A DNA stretch of 64,000 nt from Planctomycetota bacterium (GTDB lineage Bacteria > Planctomycetota > UBA1135 > UBA2386), in NCBI GenBank assembly GCA_020638695.1, contig JACKIB010000001.1, forward strand, positions 310,001 to 374,000, in the 5' to 3' direction. Of this stretch, positions 26,814 to 35,031 are shown piece by piece. The notes under the pieces were generated by a model. The model saw nothing but the letters and a program-made list of their open reading frames with translations. It was not told the origin of the DNA and searched no databases. The first letter of the stretch is position 1, and each line of letters opens with the position of its first letter. The position numbers and the translations under genes are program-made.

Positions 26814-28234
26814 CCCCGTCGATCCACCGGCGCCTGGTCGGCACCCTCTTGGCGGTGCTCGCCGGCGGGCTGTTGGCCGGCGGGTTCCTCGCCCACCGCG
26901 TGATCCGGCACGAGCTGCGCGTCGAGCTCGACCGGACGCTGTTCCGCGACCTGCGCAACGCCACGCCGCAGGTGGTGATCGAGCTGTGGCTGCGCGATCG
27001 CCGGATCGCACCACGCGGCGCCGACCTGGCGCGCGACCCGGGGTTGCTGCGCGGCGTGTGGCTCGAGGCGTGGGACGGCAACGGCGCGTCGATCGCGCGT
27101 TCGCCGCAGCTGGCCGGGGCCTCGCTGCCGCGTCCCGATGCGTCGCTGCGCGCGTCGCCGGACAGCGAACCCCGGCTCGATTTGGTGGAGTTCGCCGACA
27201 TCGCGCTGCCGGACGGCACTCCGGCGCGCGCGGTCACCGCGCGGATCACTGCCCCCGCGCCGCACCAGCGCAGCACCCGCACGACGCCGACCGGTCCGGC
27301 GCACGTCAGCGTGGTCGTCGCCCACACCTTCGACAGCGTCACCCGACCGCTGCAGGTCCTCACGGCGCTGATCGCCCTGGTCGGCCTGGTCGCTCTGTTG
27401 CTGGCGGGGATGTCGATCGCGTGGCTCGTGCGCAAGGGCCTGGGCCCGCTGGACCAGCTGCGGCAACAGATCGAAGGCCTCGCTCCGGAGCGCCTGGACC
27501 ACACCTTCGAACTGGCGAGTGCACCGCGCGAGCTGCTGCCGATCCGCGACCAGCTGAACGCGTTGCTCCGGCGGCTGCGCAGCGCGTTGCAGAGCGAACG
27601 CGAGTTCGCCGGCAACGCGGCGCACGAACTCGGTACCCCACTGGCCGGCCTGCGCGCCACGCTGGAGGTGACGATGAACCGGCCGAGGCAGCCGGAGGAC
27701 TACCGCACGGCGCTGTCGACCTGCCTCGACATCACCCTGCAGATGCAGACCACCGTGGACACCTTGCTGCAGTTGGTGCGCGAAGACAGCCCCCGGCGCA
27801 GCCCACCGTGTGATCTGCGCCGCGTGGTCACCGAGTGCTGCGCAGCGCTCGCCACGTCCCGGGTCGCTCTCGCCCCGGGCGCGGCGCCGGAAGTGCGCGC
27901 GAGCCCCGAGCTGCTGCGCCGACTGACCCACAACCTGCTGGACAACGCGCTCGAGCACGGCGAGGGCCCGGTCGAGGTGTCGCTCGACCGGACGCCTTCC
28001 GGCGTCGAGCTGCGGGTGCGCAACCGGGCACCCTCGGCCCCAGCCGACCTGCCCACCCGCGCGTTCGAACCGTTCTGGCGCGCCGACTCGGCGCACGGCG
28101 ACCGCCGCCACGCCGGCCTCGGCCTGAGCCTGTGCCGCAGCATCGTCGAATACCTCGGTGGCAGCATCGGGCTGCAGGTCGCGGCGGGTCAGGTCACCGT
28201 CGCGGTGGTGCTGCCGGAGCACCGGGCGGAGTAG
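26810..28234 (+). CDS. Membrane sensor histidine kinase, partner of the preceding regulator
   Basis: 474 residues. TM1 is around residues 10-28 (LVGTLLAVLAGGLLAGGFLA). A periplasmic sensor of about 150 residues follows, then TM2 (VLTALIALVGLVALLLAGMS) and a HAMP-like segment. The H-box is EFAGNAAHELGTPLAGLRAT with the phospho-acceptor His. The N-box is NLLDNALEH, the F-box-like part is AFEPFWRAD and the G2-box is HAGLGLSLC. The usual D-x-G-x-G box is missing: the segment reads RNRAPSAPADLPTRAFEPFW. The architecture is like CusS/QseC. The operon overlap with the regulator supports pairing. Confidence 0.92.
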   Translation: MTPSIHRRLVGTLLAVLAGGLLAGGFLAHRVIRHELRVELDRTLFRDLRNATPQVVIELWLRDRRIAPRGADLARDPGLLRGVWLEAWDGNGASIARSPQLAGASLPRPDASLRASPDSEPRLDLVEFADIALPDGTPARAVTARITAPAPHQRSTRTTPTGPAHVSVVVAHTFDSVTRPLQVLTALIALVGLVALLLAGMSIAWLVRKGLGPLDQLRQQIEGLAPERLDHTFELASAPRELLPIRDQLNALLRRLRSALQSEREFAGNAAHELGTPLAGLRATLEVTMNRPRQPEDYRTALSTCLDITLQMQTTVDTLLQLVREDSPRRSPPCDLRRVVTECCAALATSRVALAPGAAPEVRASPELLRRLTHNLLDNALEHGEGPVEVSLDRTPSGVELRVRNRAPSAPADLPTRAFEPFWRADSAHGDRRHAGLGLSLCRSIVEYLGGSIGLQVAAGQVTVAVVLPEHRAE

Positions 28235-28503
28235 CGACCGCGATCGGCACAGGAGGTGGCGCGTGGGTCGCGACCCTGGGGCACCCCGTATCGGATCCTC
28301 GTCGGCGACTCCGGGTCGTGGATCGTCTCTTCGGTCGGCCCCGAACGTCGCCCGGACACCGCGGACGACATCCGCGGAGGCGAGTAGGCGCCGTCGCAGG
28401 CTCGCGGGTTCGCAACTCCGATTGCCGCGTTGCCCGCTCGCACCAGCCGACGGACAAACGCCACAGCGACGCAGGCGCCTGCAGCACTGCCGCATCAGGC
28501 TCG
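28235..28503. other. Intergenic segment with one strong hairpin
   Basis: Left part of the 486-bp gap between the converging kinase and metal-import operons. CCGCGGA-CGACA-TCCGCGG (28359-28377) is a likely stop signal for the kinase transcript, though without a T run. No gene is seen. Confidence 0.4.
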
Positions 28504-28546
28504 AGAAAAGAGTGGGCCCCGCCAGACGTCCCCTCCGGCGAGGCCC
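28504..28546 (-). terminator. Intrinsic terminator of the metal ABC operon
   Basis: On the minus strand GGGCCTCGCC pairs fully (one G-U) with GGCGGGGCCC around a 13-nt loop and is followed by ACTCTTTTCTCG. It lies about 175 bp after the last gene of the importer operon. 28547-28720 shows no gene. Confidence 0.7.
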
Positions 28547-28720
28547 GCGGACCAGTCCCTTCCAAGCTGGAATCGTCCGCTCGGCCCGGGCTGCCGCCAC
28601 GGGCCTGATCGGTGTGCGGGGTCGCTGCGGTCACCCCGAGCGACGAGCGGAGATGGAAACACGCGCGAATGAAGCTCCGCCGGTGCCCGGCGTGAATCGA
28701 CCGTGAGGTCGTCGCGCGCC

Positions 28721-29848
28721 TCAGGAGGCGACCGGATCCGGCGCGCGCCCCGCACTACCGCCGAGCATGCGCGCCAGGTAAGCGCGACCGTGGGCCTGGC
28801 CGGCGAGGGTAACGCACACGCGTTCTCCCACGCACTCGACGTGCCCCGACGCCACCGCCCGGTCGATCTCCTGCCGGCATTGCGCAGCCGACCAGCGCAG
28901 GGCACCGGCGAGTTCGGACTCGGCGCAGCCCGCCGACCCGACGCCGTGCAGCAGCAGTTGGCGACGCAGCTCGGCGCGCTGGGCGCGGCGTACCCGCAGG
29001 CGCGCGACCACGCCTTCGCGCGGCGCGAGCAGGAACACGACCAGGAATGCGAGACCGGCGCTCGACGCCATCGGCGCACTGGGCGTCATGTCGAGGCCCA
29101 TCCCGAGCCCGAAGCCTGCGGCGGCACTGGCAGCCCCGATGCCGCAGGCGATCCACACCATCTGGAACAAGCTGCGGGCCAGTAGGTAGGCCGCCGCCGC
29201 CGGCGCGATCATCAAGGCCACTACGAGGATCGAGCCAGCCGTGTCGAACGCCGCCACCGCGGTCAACGACACCAACCCCAGCCACGCCGCGTGCAGCAGA
29301 CCGGGCCGCAGCCCGAAGCTGCGGGCGAGTCCCGGGTCGAACAGCATCATCTGCAGCTCCTTCCACATCAGTGCCAGGAAGGTGCCCAACACCGCGAGCA
29401 CCGCCAGCAAGATGTAGAAGGCGCGCGGGCCGATCACGGTCCCGCCGACCGAGACATCGTCGAGCGCGGCCAGTGCCAAGTCGCCATCGATGATGCAGTG
29501 GGCGTGGAAGTGCGTGTTCCGCAGGCGCTGGCTCGCCACCAGGATCCCGACGCTGAACAGCGCCGAGAACACGATCCCGAGGCTGGCGTCCGGGTCGACG
29601 ATGCCGGTGCGGCGGAGCAGCTGCACCGCCAGCACCATGAGCAACCCGGCCAGCGCCGCGGCGCCGATCAACAGCGGTGCATTGCGCTCCTGCAGCAGCA
29701 CGAACCCGACCACGATGCCGGGCAACACCGCATGGCTGAGCCCTTCGGCGACCAGGGCCTCGCGCCGCACCACCAGCAGCACCCCGCACAGCGCACAGGC
29801 GAGCGCGGTGGCCGTGGCGATCGCCAGCGTCCACAACTCGAGGCTCAC
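28721..29848 (-). CDS. Metal ABC transporter permease with C-terminal winged-helix-like extension
   Basis: 375 residues from the GTG at 29848, which overlaps the preceding permease stop (GTGA). About 280 residues form an ABC-3 family (MntB/TroC/ZnuB-type) permease with 8-9 spans: EALVAEGLSHAVLPGIVVGF, DPDASLGIVFSALFSVGILV, AFDTAGSILVVALMIAPAAA. About 85 further residues (LRRQLLLHGVGSAGCAESEL, then RWSAAQCRQEIDRAVASG and LAGQAHGRAYLARML) look like a small winged-helix DNA-binding-type domain, as in some TroC-like permeases fused to DtxR-like tails. It is the second of two permeases, as in TroCD/MntCD systems. Confidence 0.88.
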   Translation of the reverse strand: MSLELWTLAIATATALACALCGVLLVVRREALVAEGLSHAVLPGIVVGFVLLQERNAPLLIGAAALAGLLMVLAVQLLRRTGIVDPDASLGIVFSALFSVGILVASQRLRNTHFHAHCIIDGDLALAALDDVSVGGTVIGPRAFYILLAVLAVLGTFLALMWKELQMMLFDPGLARSFGLRPGLLHAAWLGLVSLTAVAAFDTAGSILVVALMIAPAAAAYLLARSLFQMVWIACGIGAASAAAGFGLGMGLDMTPSAPMASSAGLAFLVVFLLAPREGVVARLRVRRAQRAELRRQLLLHGVGSAGCAESELAGALRWSAAQCRQEIDRAVASGHVECVGERVCVTLAGQAHGRAYLARMLGGSAGRAPDPVAS

Positions 29849-30768
29849 GCGCCGGCCACCTCGACCGACCGCACCCGCCGCCGCATCCTGCTCAGCAGAC
29901 CCCGCCGTGGCGCGCACGCCAACGACACCAGGAACACCGCCGTCGCCACCAACACGATCACCGGCCCGGCGGGCAGGTGTGCGTAGCGAGCGCTGATCAC
30001 CGTGCCGAGCGCGGCGGACACGGCCCCGAACAACGACGACAACGCGACCATCGTCCCGAGGTGACGGGTCCACTGTCGGGCCGCGCTCGCCGGAGTGGCG
30101 AGCAGCGCGATCATCAGCACCACGCCGACCGCGTGGATCCCCACCACCACGCCGGTGACCAGCAGCACGCGCAGCACCGCTTCGAGCCGGCGCACCGGAA
30201 TGCCGAGGCTGTGGGCGAACAGCGGATCGAAGGTGTAGACCTCGAGGCGCCGCCACAGCAGCAGCATGACGAAGAGTGCCGCCAGGCCGACGCTGGAGAT
30301 CATCCACAGGTCGGTGGTGGTCAGCGCCGCGGCCGACCCGAACAGGTAGGCGTCGAGCCCGGTGTGGCCCGGGATCACGGGCTGGTGGCGCTGCGCCCAG
30401 CGCAGCAGCAGGACCCCACCGCCGAAGAACAGCGCGAGCATCACGCCGAGGCCCGCATCTTCCGACAACCGCGTGCGCGAGGTGACCGCGCGCGACAGCA
30501 GCAGCGCCGCGACCCCGGCGGCGACCGCCCCAGGGACCAACACCCACAACGATCGGCTACCCGTTCCGGTCAGCAGATAGCCGAGCAGGAACGCGCCGAC
30601 GATGCCCAACAACGACGAGTGCGCGACCACATCACCGACGAGACTCTGCCGCCGCAGGTACGCGAAGCTGCCGAGCGCCCCGCTCACGGCACCGATCGCT
30701 CCGGTGCCGAGCACGACCGAACGCAGCGTGTGGTCGAACTCGAGCGCCGGAGCCGCGGCGTTCAACAC
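29845..30768 (-). CDS. Metal ABC transporter permease
   Basis: 307 residues from the GTG at 30768, overlapping the ATPase stop; a TTG at 30765 is an alternative. It is an ABC-3 family membrane protein: SFAYLRRQSLVGDVVAHSSL, TSRTRLSEDAGLGVMLALFF, EVYTFDPLFAHSLGIPVRRL and HAVGVVLMIALLATPASAAR. With the second permease it should form the heterodimeric pore. The upstream extension of this frame lies antisense-free inside the ATPase gene in another frame and is not real. Confidence 0.88.
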   Translation of the reverse strand: MLNAAAPALEFDHTLRSVVLGTGAIGAVSGALGSFAYLRRQSLVGDVVAHSSLLGIVGAFLLGYLLTGTGSRSLWVLVPGAVAAGVAALLLSRAVTSRTRLSEDAGLGVMLALFFGGGVLLLRWAQRHQPVIPGHTGLDAYLFGSAAALTTTDLWMISSVGLAALFVMLLLWRRLEVYTFDPLFAHSLGIPVRRLEAVLRVLLVTGVVVGIHAVGVVLMIALLATPASAARQWTRHLGTMVALSSLFGAVSAALGTVISARYAHLPAGPVIVLVATAVFLVSLACAPRRGLLSRMRRRVRSVEVAGA

Positions 30769-31529
30769 GTTCCACCCCCGACCCGTCGCGCACCGTAGGT
30801 GGCGGCGATGTTCGGTTCGGTGAACGCGGCCTCGACCGGGCCGCAGGCGACCACCCGCCGGTAGAGCAACGCGACCGAGTCGAAGTACTCCGGCACGGTC
30901 GCCAGGTCGTGGTGGACCACCAACAGGGTGCGGCCCCGATCGCGAAGCTCCTGCAGGAGCCGCACCAGCGCGGCTTCGGTGGGCGCATCGACACCGACGA
31001 ACGGCTCGTCCATCAGGTACAGCTCGGCGTCTTGGGCGAACGCTCGGGCCAGCAGAACGCGCTGCTGTTGGCCGGCCGACAACGCGCCGATCTGTTGCCC
31101 GGCGAACTCGACCATGTCGACCATCTCCAGGGCAGCCAGCGCCCGTTCGCGCTCCGCTGCCCCGGGCCGCCGCAGCCAACCGAGTCGCCCGTAGGTACCC
31201 ATCCGCACCACCTCGAACACCGTGGTCGGGAAGTCCCAGTCGATCCCGCTGCGTTGCGGCACGTACGCCACCCGCCGCCGCTGCTCGGCGAGGGTGCCGC
31301 CGAACACCGCGATGTCGCCGGCGAGCACCGGCACCATCCCGAGCACGGCGCGCAGCAGCGTGCTCTTGCCGGCGCCATTGGGACCGACGACCGCCATCAA
31401 CGACCCGCGGTAGAGCTCCAGCTGCACGTTCCACAGCACCGGTCGGTCGTGGTACGCCACGCTTAGGCCACGCACCCCCAGCGCAGGGGCGGTGGCGAGG
31501 CGCGTCGAGCGGTCCAGGGCTCCGTGCAT
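30762..31529 (-). CDS. Metal ABC transporter ATP-binding protein
   Basis: 255 residues. Walker A is VVGPNGAGKSTLLRAVLG, the Q-loop is VAYVPQRSGIDWDFPTTV (the family's PQR...DWDFP feature, typical of Mn/Zn/Fe importers), the signature is LSAGQQQRVLLARA, Walker B/D-loop is YLMDEPFVGVD and the switch His is in VVHHDL. It begins 7 bp after the substrate-binding protein gene. Confidence 0.93.
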   Translation of the reverse strand: MHGALDRSTRLATAPALGVRGLSVAYHDRPVLWNVQLELYRGSLMAVVGPNGAGKSTLLRAVLGMVPVLAGDIAVFGGTLAEQRRRVAYVPQRSGIDWDFPTTVFEVVRMGTYGRLGWLRRPGAAERERALAALEMVDMVEFAGQQIGALSAGQQQRVLLARAFAQDAELYLMDEPFVGVDAPTEAALVRLLQELRDRGRTLLVVHHDLATVPEYFDSVALLYRRVVACGPVEAAFTEPNIAATYGARRVGGGTC

Positions 31530-31536
31530 GGGCGGA

Positions 31537-32478
31537 TCAGCGGCCCCGCAACGCCGCGTGGATGACCTCGACGTTGCCGCGGAACGCCCCGAGGAACGTA
31601 TTGCGCGGCGGGGTGGGTGCGAGGTCGTCGGAATACAGGCGCTGCGCGGCGATCTCGACCCGGTGGCCGCGCGCCTGACACGCCTCTTGCAGCGCGACGC
31701 TCAACTTGGGGTTGGTGATCGACTCCAGGAAGATCACCGGGACGCGGTGTGCGCAGATCTGCTCGACCACCGCACGGATCGAGGCGATGTCCGGTTCCGC
31801 GTCGTTGCCGATCCCGAGCACCGCGAGGGTGCGCAGTCCGTAGGCGTGGGCGAAGTACTGGAACGCGTCGTGACCGCTCACCAAGTAGCGGCGACCCACC
31901 GGCACTTCCGCAAGCAGAGTTCCGGCCCAGCGGTGCGCCTCGAGGATGGCTGCCGCGTAGCGTTCCCCGTTGCGCCGGAACAGGTCCCGGTGACGTTCCG
32001 AGACCTCACCCAGCCGCGCGGCCAGCGCGCGGACACACGCCGCCCAACCGGGTAGATCGTTCCAGATGTGCGGATCGACGCGACGCGTTGGCGTCACGTC
32101 CGAGCGGCCGTCCTCCAGCCAGGCACGTCGCGCTGGCTCGGGGAACGCACCCGCCATCGCCCAGGACTTGTGCGCCATCGCCCCTTCGAGCAGCGGCTGC
32201 AGCTGGGCCTCGAGGTGGAAGCCGTTGAACACGATCAGGCGGGCGGCCTGCATCTCGTGGACATCGTGGGTGCTGGCGCGAAACGAGTGTGGGTCGACGC
32301 CCGGGCCGCAGAGCCGAACCAGTTGGACGTCGGATCCGGCAGTGAGCTGGGTCAGGGCGTCGTGGATGTGCCCGGTGGTGGCGACCACCGACAGCGGGAC
32401 AGGTCCCTGGACCGCGGGTCTGCAGGCCGACATCCCGATCAGCAGCAGGACGATCGGGGCTAGCCAGGCGCGCAGCAT
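31537..32478 (-). CDS. Metal ABC transporter substrate-binding lipoprotein (ZnuA/TroA/MntC type)
   Basis: 313 residues from the ATG at 32478. The N-terminus MLRAWLAPIVLLLIGMSAC gives a lipobox ending in Cys19. Metal-site blocks of cluster A-I proteins are present: VVATTGHIHDAL (first His), FNGFHLEAQL (second His), VSGHDAFQYFAHAYGL (third His region with Glu/Asp later) and ITNPKLSVALQEACQARGH. A His-rich loop typical of strict zinc binders is absent, so Mn or Fe is as plausible as Zn. It is first in the operon, with the Fur-like box 15 bp upstream. Confidence 0.9.
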   Translation of the reverse strand: MLRAWLAPIVLLLIGMSACRPAVQGPVPLSVVATTGHIHDALTQLTAGSDVQLVRLCGPGVDPHSFRASTHDVHEMQAARLIVFNGFHLEAQLQPLLEGAMAHKSWAMAGAFPEPARRAWLEDGRSDVTPTRRVDPHIWNDLPGWAACVRALAARLGEVSERHRDLFRRNGERYAAAILEAHRWAGTLLAEVPVGRRYLVSGHDAFQYFAHAYGLRTLAVLGIGNDAEPDIASIRAVVEQICAHRVPVIFLESITNPKLSVALQEACQARGHRVEIAAQRLYSDDLAPTPPRNTFLGAFRGNVEVIHAALRGR

Positions 32479-32492
32479 CGGGTCGTTCTTAG

Positions 32493-32507
32493 TGAGATTG
32501 CGTCTCA
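32493..32507. promoter_or_regulatory. Fur-family (Fur/Zur/Mur) operator candidate
   Basis: TGAGATTGCGTCTCA: TGAGA and TCTCA half-sites separated by 5 bp, in an AT-rich setting (CTTAGTGAG...CTCAAAAAC), ending 14 bp before the start of the metal-binding lipoprotein gene. This is typical of metal-responsive repression of importers. Which metal regulator binds is not shown. Confidence 0.65.
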
Positions 32508-33019
32508 AAAACAAGGTGACGATGAAGAAACGCCTGGGGCCCCGCTGGGATTTCGCACCCCCCGATGCACCCAGCTCTATCGGTTTTTCCGCCCGACCGG
32601 ATGAAGGCGGGCCTGGCAGCTGGCCCCTCCCGACGGGACACTCCCGGTGCCGCCGAGGCAGCCGGGCATCACCCGGAGCCGCGAGTGGGCTGGCACGAGG
32701 GAGTCGATCCCGCTTCTCGGCAATGGCGCAGCAACCCAAAGTCGCTGCGGGAAGCCCTGGGGGCCGGGCCTGGCTCCGCCGCACCGCCGCGCATCCTCGA
32801 TGTCGAAGCAGTTGCGCGGCGTGCTCGGCACATCATGCTCTTCCCCGACGCAGCTCCCCACACCGGAATGCGACGGGCCGCCCCGCGTGCCCGCGCGGAC
32901 CTCGCCCGGCCTCGCAGGGAGTGCGCAGGGGACATCTCCCCCTGCGCCTCGAGGCGCGCGCAACACCGGTCAGGCACCGCTTCCTGGTCATGCCGGGGAA
33001 AGCGGATTAGCTTCCCCGC
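32508..33019. other. Intergenic gap with a leader hairpin at its right end
   Basis: About 510 bp without a credible gene. GGGGAA-A-GC/GCTTCCCC (32995-33017) ends 2 bp before the ATG at 33020 and would mask its ribosome site. The importer promoter is expected at the left. Confidence 0.4.
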
Positions 33020-33292
33020 ATGCGTGCATGGCAGCTGCTGTCCGTCCCGTTCGTGCTCACGTCGGTCGCCTCGGCCCACCCCGGACACCCGCACTGGGTC
33101 AACGAGCTGACGCACCACATGGTCGAGATGCTGGTGGTCCTCGGCTGCGTGCTGGTGGTCTGGCGCCTCGCCGGCCGAGTGGGGTGTCTCCGAAGATCGG
33201 TGCGTATTTCGGCGAGTCGTGCGGTTCGCTCGCAAGCAGCTGCGACGACACGGCTTGATGGTGAGGAACTGCGACGCCGCGAGCGGCCGTAG
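33020..33292 (+). CDS. Small His-rich exported/membrane peptide, 3' end replaced by repeat element
   Basis: 90 residues as read. The genuine part is about 53 residues: signal peptide MRAWQLLSVPFVLTSVASA, a His-rich stretch HPGHPHWVNELTHHMVEM, and a membrane span LVVLGCVLVVWRLAG. From about residue 53 the frame runs into repeat element B1 and reads a basic tail (CLRRSVRISASRAVRSQAAA and on). The His-rich exported segment next to a metal importer suggests metal binding; this is inference. A hairpin directly precedes the ATG. Confidence 0.6.
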   Translation: MRAWQLLSVPFVLTSVASAHPGHPHWVNELTHHMVEMLVVLGCVLVVWRLAGRVGCLRRSVRISASRAVRSQAAATTRLDGEELRRRERP

Positions 33293-33340
33293 GGCCGGCG
33301 ACACGTGGGTCGAACTTCGGAGATACCCAACCAGCGTGGC
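33174..33340. repeat. Dispersed inverted-repeat element, type B copy 1
   Basis: Clear terminal repeats are GGGTGTCTCCGAAGATCG (33182-33199) and, inverted, CGAACTTCGGAGATACCC (33311-33328), 16 of 18 matching. Weaker similarity to copy B2 extends to about 33174 and 33340. The core GCTGCGACGACACGGCTTG is shared with B2. It sits at the 3' end of the small His-rich peptide gene. Confidence 0.7.
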
Positions 33341-33454
33341 GCCGCAGTGTGGGCTCCACCACACACGAGTCGACGCACGTGGGACATCGCCCCCCTTCGG
33401 TGTAGCGCAGCGGCGCGGTACCTTGGGCCGGTCGTTCCCCGATCACCGAGCACC

Positions 33455-35020
33455 ATGCAACAGCACACCCTGCCTTCGGTCCACGCCTCCCGCACCCTCG
33501 GCCTACTCCTCGCCCTCGCCCCGATCTGCGGCGAGGTCAGCGCTCAGACTCCCCTGCGCACCATCCCGATCGCCTCGGGGCTCAGCCGTCCGGTGGACAT
33601 CCAGACACCGCGCGGCGATCGCCACCGGCTGTTCATCGTCGAGCAAACCGGCACCATCCGGGTGGTGAAGAACGGCGTCCTGTTGGTCGCGCCGTTCCTC
33701 AACCTCACCAGCTCGATCGCGTGCTGCGGCGAGCGGGGTCTGCTCGGTCTGGCTTTCCATCCCAAGTTCGCGAGCAACGGCTACCTGTTCGTCAACTACA
33801 CCGCCTCAGGCAGCGGCGCGACGATGATCGACCGCTACACCGTGTCGGCGACCAACCCGGACGTCGCCGACCCCAGCTCGCGCAAGCCGGTGCTCGGCCC
33901 CATCACGCAACCATTCAGCAACCACAACGGCGGTTGCCTGCGCTTCGGACCCGACGGCTATCTCTACATCGGCACCGGCGACGGCGGCTCGGCCGGCGAC
34001 CCGAACTGCAACGCGCAGCGCGGTGACGTGCTGCTCGGCAAGATGCTGCGCATCGACGTCGACACCGTCGCCCCCTACGCGGTGCCGAGCACCAACCCGT
34101 TCGTCGGCAACAGCGCGGTGCTCGACGAGATCTGGGCGGTCGGGCTGCGCAACCCCTGGCGGTTCTCGTTCGACCGCGAGACCGGCGACCTCTACATCGG
34201 GGACGTCGGGCAGAACGCGCTCGAAGAGCTCGATTTCCAGCCCGCCACCTCGCGCGGCGGAGAGAACTACGGGTGGAAGATCATGGAGGGCACCAACTGC
34301 TACAGCACCAGCGCGTGTCCGACCGGCACGCCGGCGTGCAACGACCCGCGGTTGATCAAACCGATCCACCAGTACGGCCGAACCGAGGGCGCGTCGATCA
34401 CCGGCGGCTACGTCTACCGCGGTTGCGCCATCCCCGACCTCAAGGGTACCTACTTCTTCGCCGACTACGTGCGCGGACGCATCTGGTCGTTCCGCTACAA
34501 CGGCACCACGATGAGCGAGTTCAAGGAGCGGACCAGTGAGCTCTCCTGGTCCGGTCCGATCTCGGCGTTCGGGGAAGACGACTGCGGCGAGCTGTACGTG
34601 TGCAACTACAGCACGTCCGGCAGCGTGCACAAGATCGTCGCTTCAGCCCCTGCCCCGGCGGTCGACCTGGGCTACGGCAAGGTCGGCGGCAACGGACTCG
34701 TGCCGGAGTTCTCGGCGTGCGGGTTGCTCGGTTCGGGGTCGAGTGCGCAACTGCGGCTGTTCGATGCCCCACCGCAGGCCTTGGTGCTGCTGTGGGTCGG
34801 CAACGCGTCGAACCCGACCCCGCTGTTCGGCGGCACTGTGGTCCCCGTCCCGGTGCTCGGCGAGGCTCTGCTGGTGGCCGACAGCGAGGGTCGGGTGGTG
34901 TTCACCATCCCGGGTGGCGGTGGCCCGCAGAGCCTGTTCGCCCAGTATCTCATCCTCGACCCCGGCGCGACCTCCGGCATCGGTATCTCCAACGCACTTC
35001 GTGTCGACCTGGCCCAGTGA
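33455..35020 (+). CDS. Secreted PQQ-dependent sugar dehydrogenase-like (GSDH/YliI) protein
   Basis: 521 residues from the ATG at 33455. A signal peptide (SRTLGLLLALAPICGEVSAQ) precedes a six-blade GSDH propeller: SGLSRPVDIQTPRGDRHRLF, FIVEQTGTIRVV, CGERGLLGLAFHPKFASNGY, QPFSNHNGGCLRFGPDGYLY, IGTGDGGSAGDP, WAVGLRNPWRFSFDRETGDL, YIGDVGQNALEELD, GGENYGWKIMEG. The catalytic His is in NHNGG. The last about 120 residues are the planctomycete-type C-terminal module (VDLGYGKVGGNGLVPEFSAC, ending GISNALRVDLAQ). It probably oxidises aldoses, or a related ring, in the periplasm. Confidence 0.87.
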   Translation: MQQHTLPSVHASRTLGLLLALAPICGEVSAQTPLRTIPIASGLSRPVDIQTPRGDRHRLFIVEQTGTIRVVKNGVLLVAPFLNLTSSIACCGERGLLGLAFHPKFASNGYLFVNYTASGSGATMIDRYTVSATNPDVADPSSRKPVLGPITQPFSNHNGGCLRFGPDGYLYIGTGDGGSAGDPNCNAQRGDVLLGKMLRIDVDTVAPYAVPSTNPFVGNSAVLDEIWAVGLRNPWRFSFDRETGDLYIGDVGQNALEELDFQPATSRGGENYGWKIMEGTNCYSTSACPTGTPACNDPRLIKPIHQYGRTEGASITGGYVYRGCAIPDLKGTYFFADYVRGRIWSFRYNGTTMSEFKERTSELSWSGPISAFGEDDCGELYVCNYSTSGSVHKIVASAPAPAVDLGYGKVGGNGLVPEFSACGLLGSGSSAQLRLFDAPPQALVLLWVGNASNPTPLFGGTVVPVPVLGEALLVADSEGRVVFTIPGGGGPQSLFAQYLILDPGATSGIGISNALRVDLAQ

Positions 35021-35031
35021 TTCAATCCCGC

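Noticed and set aside
32560..32990. Short frames in the gap upstream of the His-rich peptide
   Set aside because: Overlapping frames on all strands with Arg/Ala/Pro-rich composition and no motifs, typical of non-coding GC-rich DNA.
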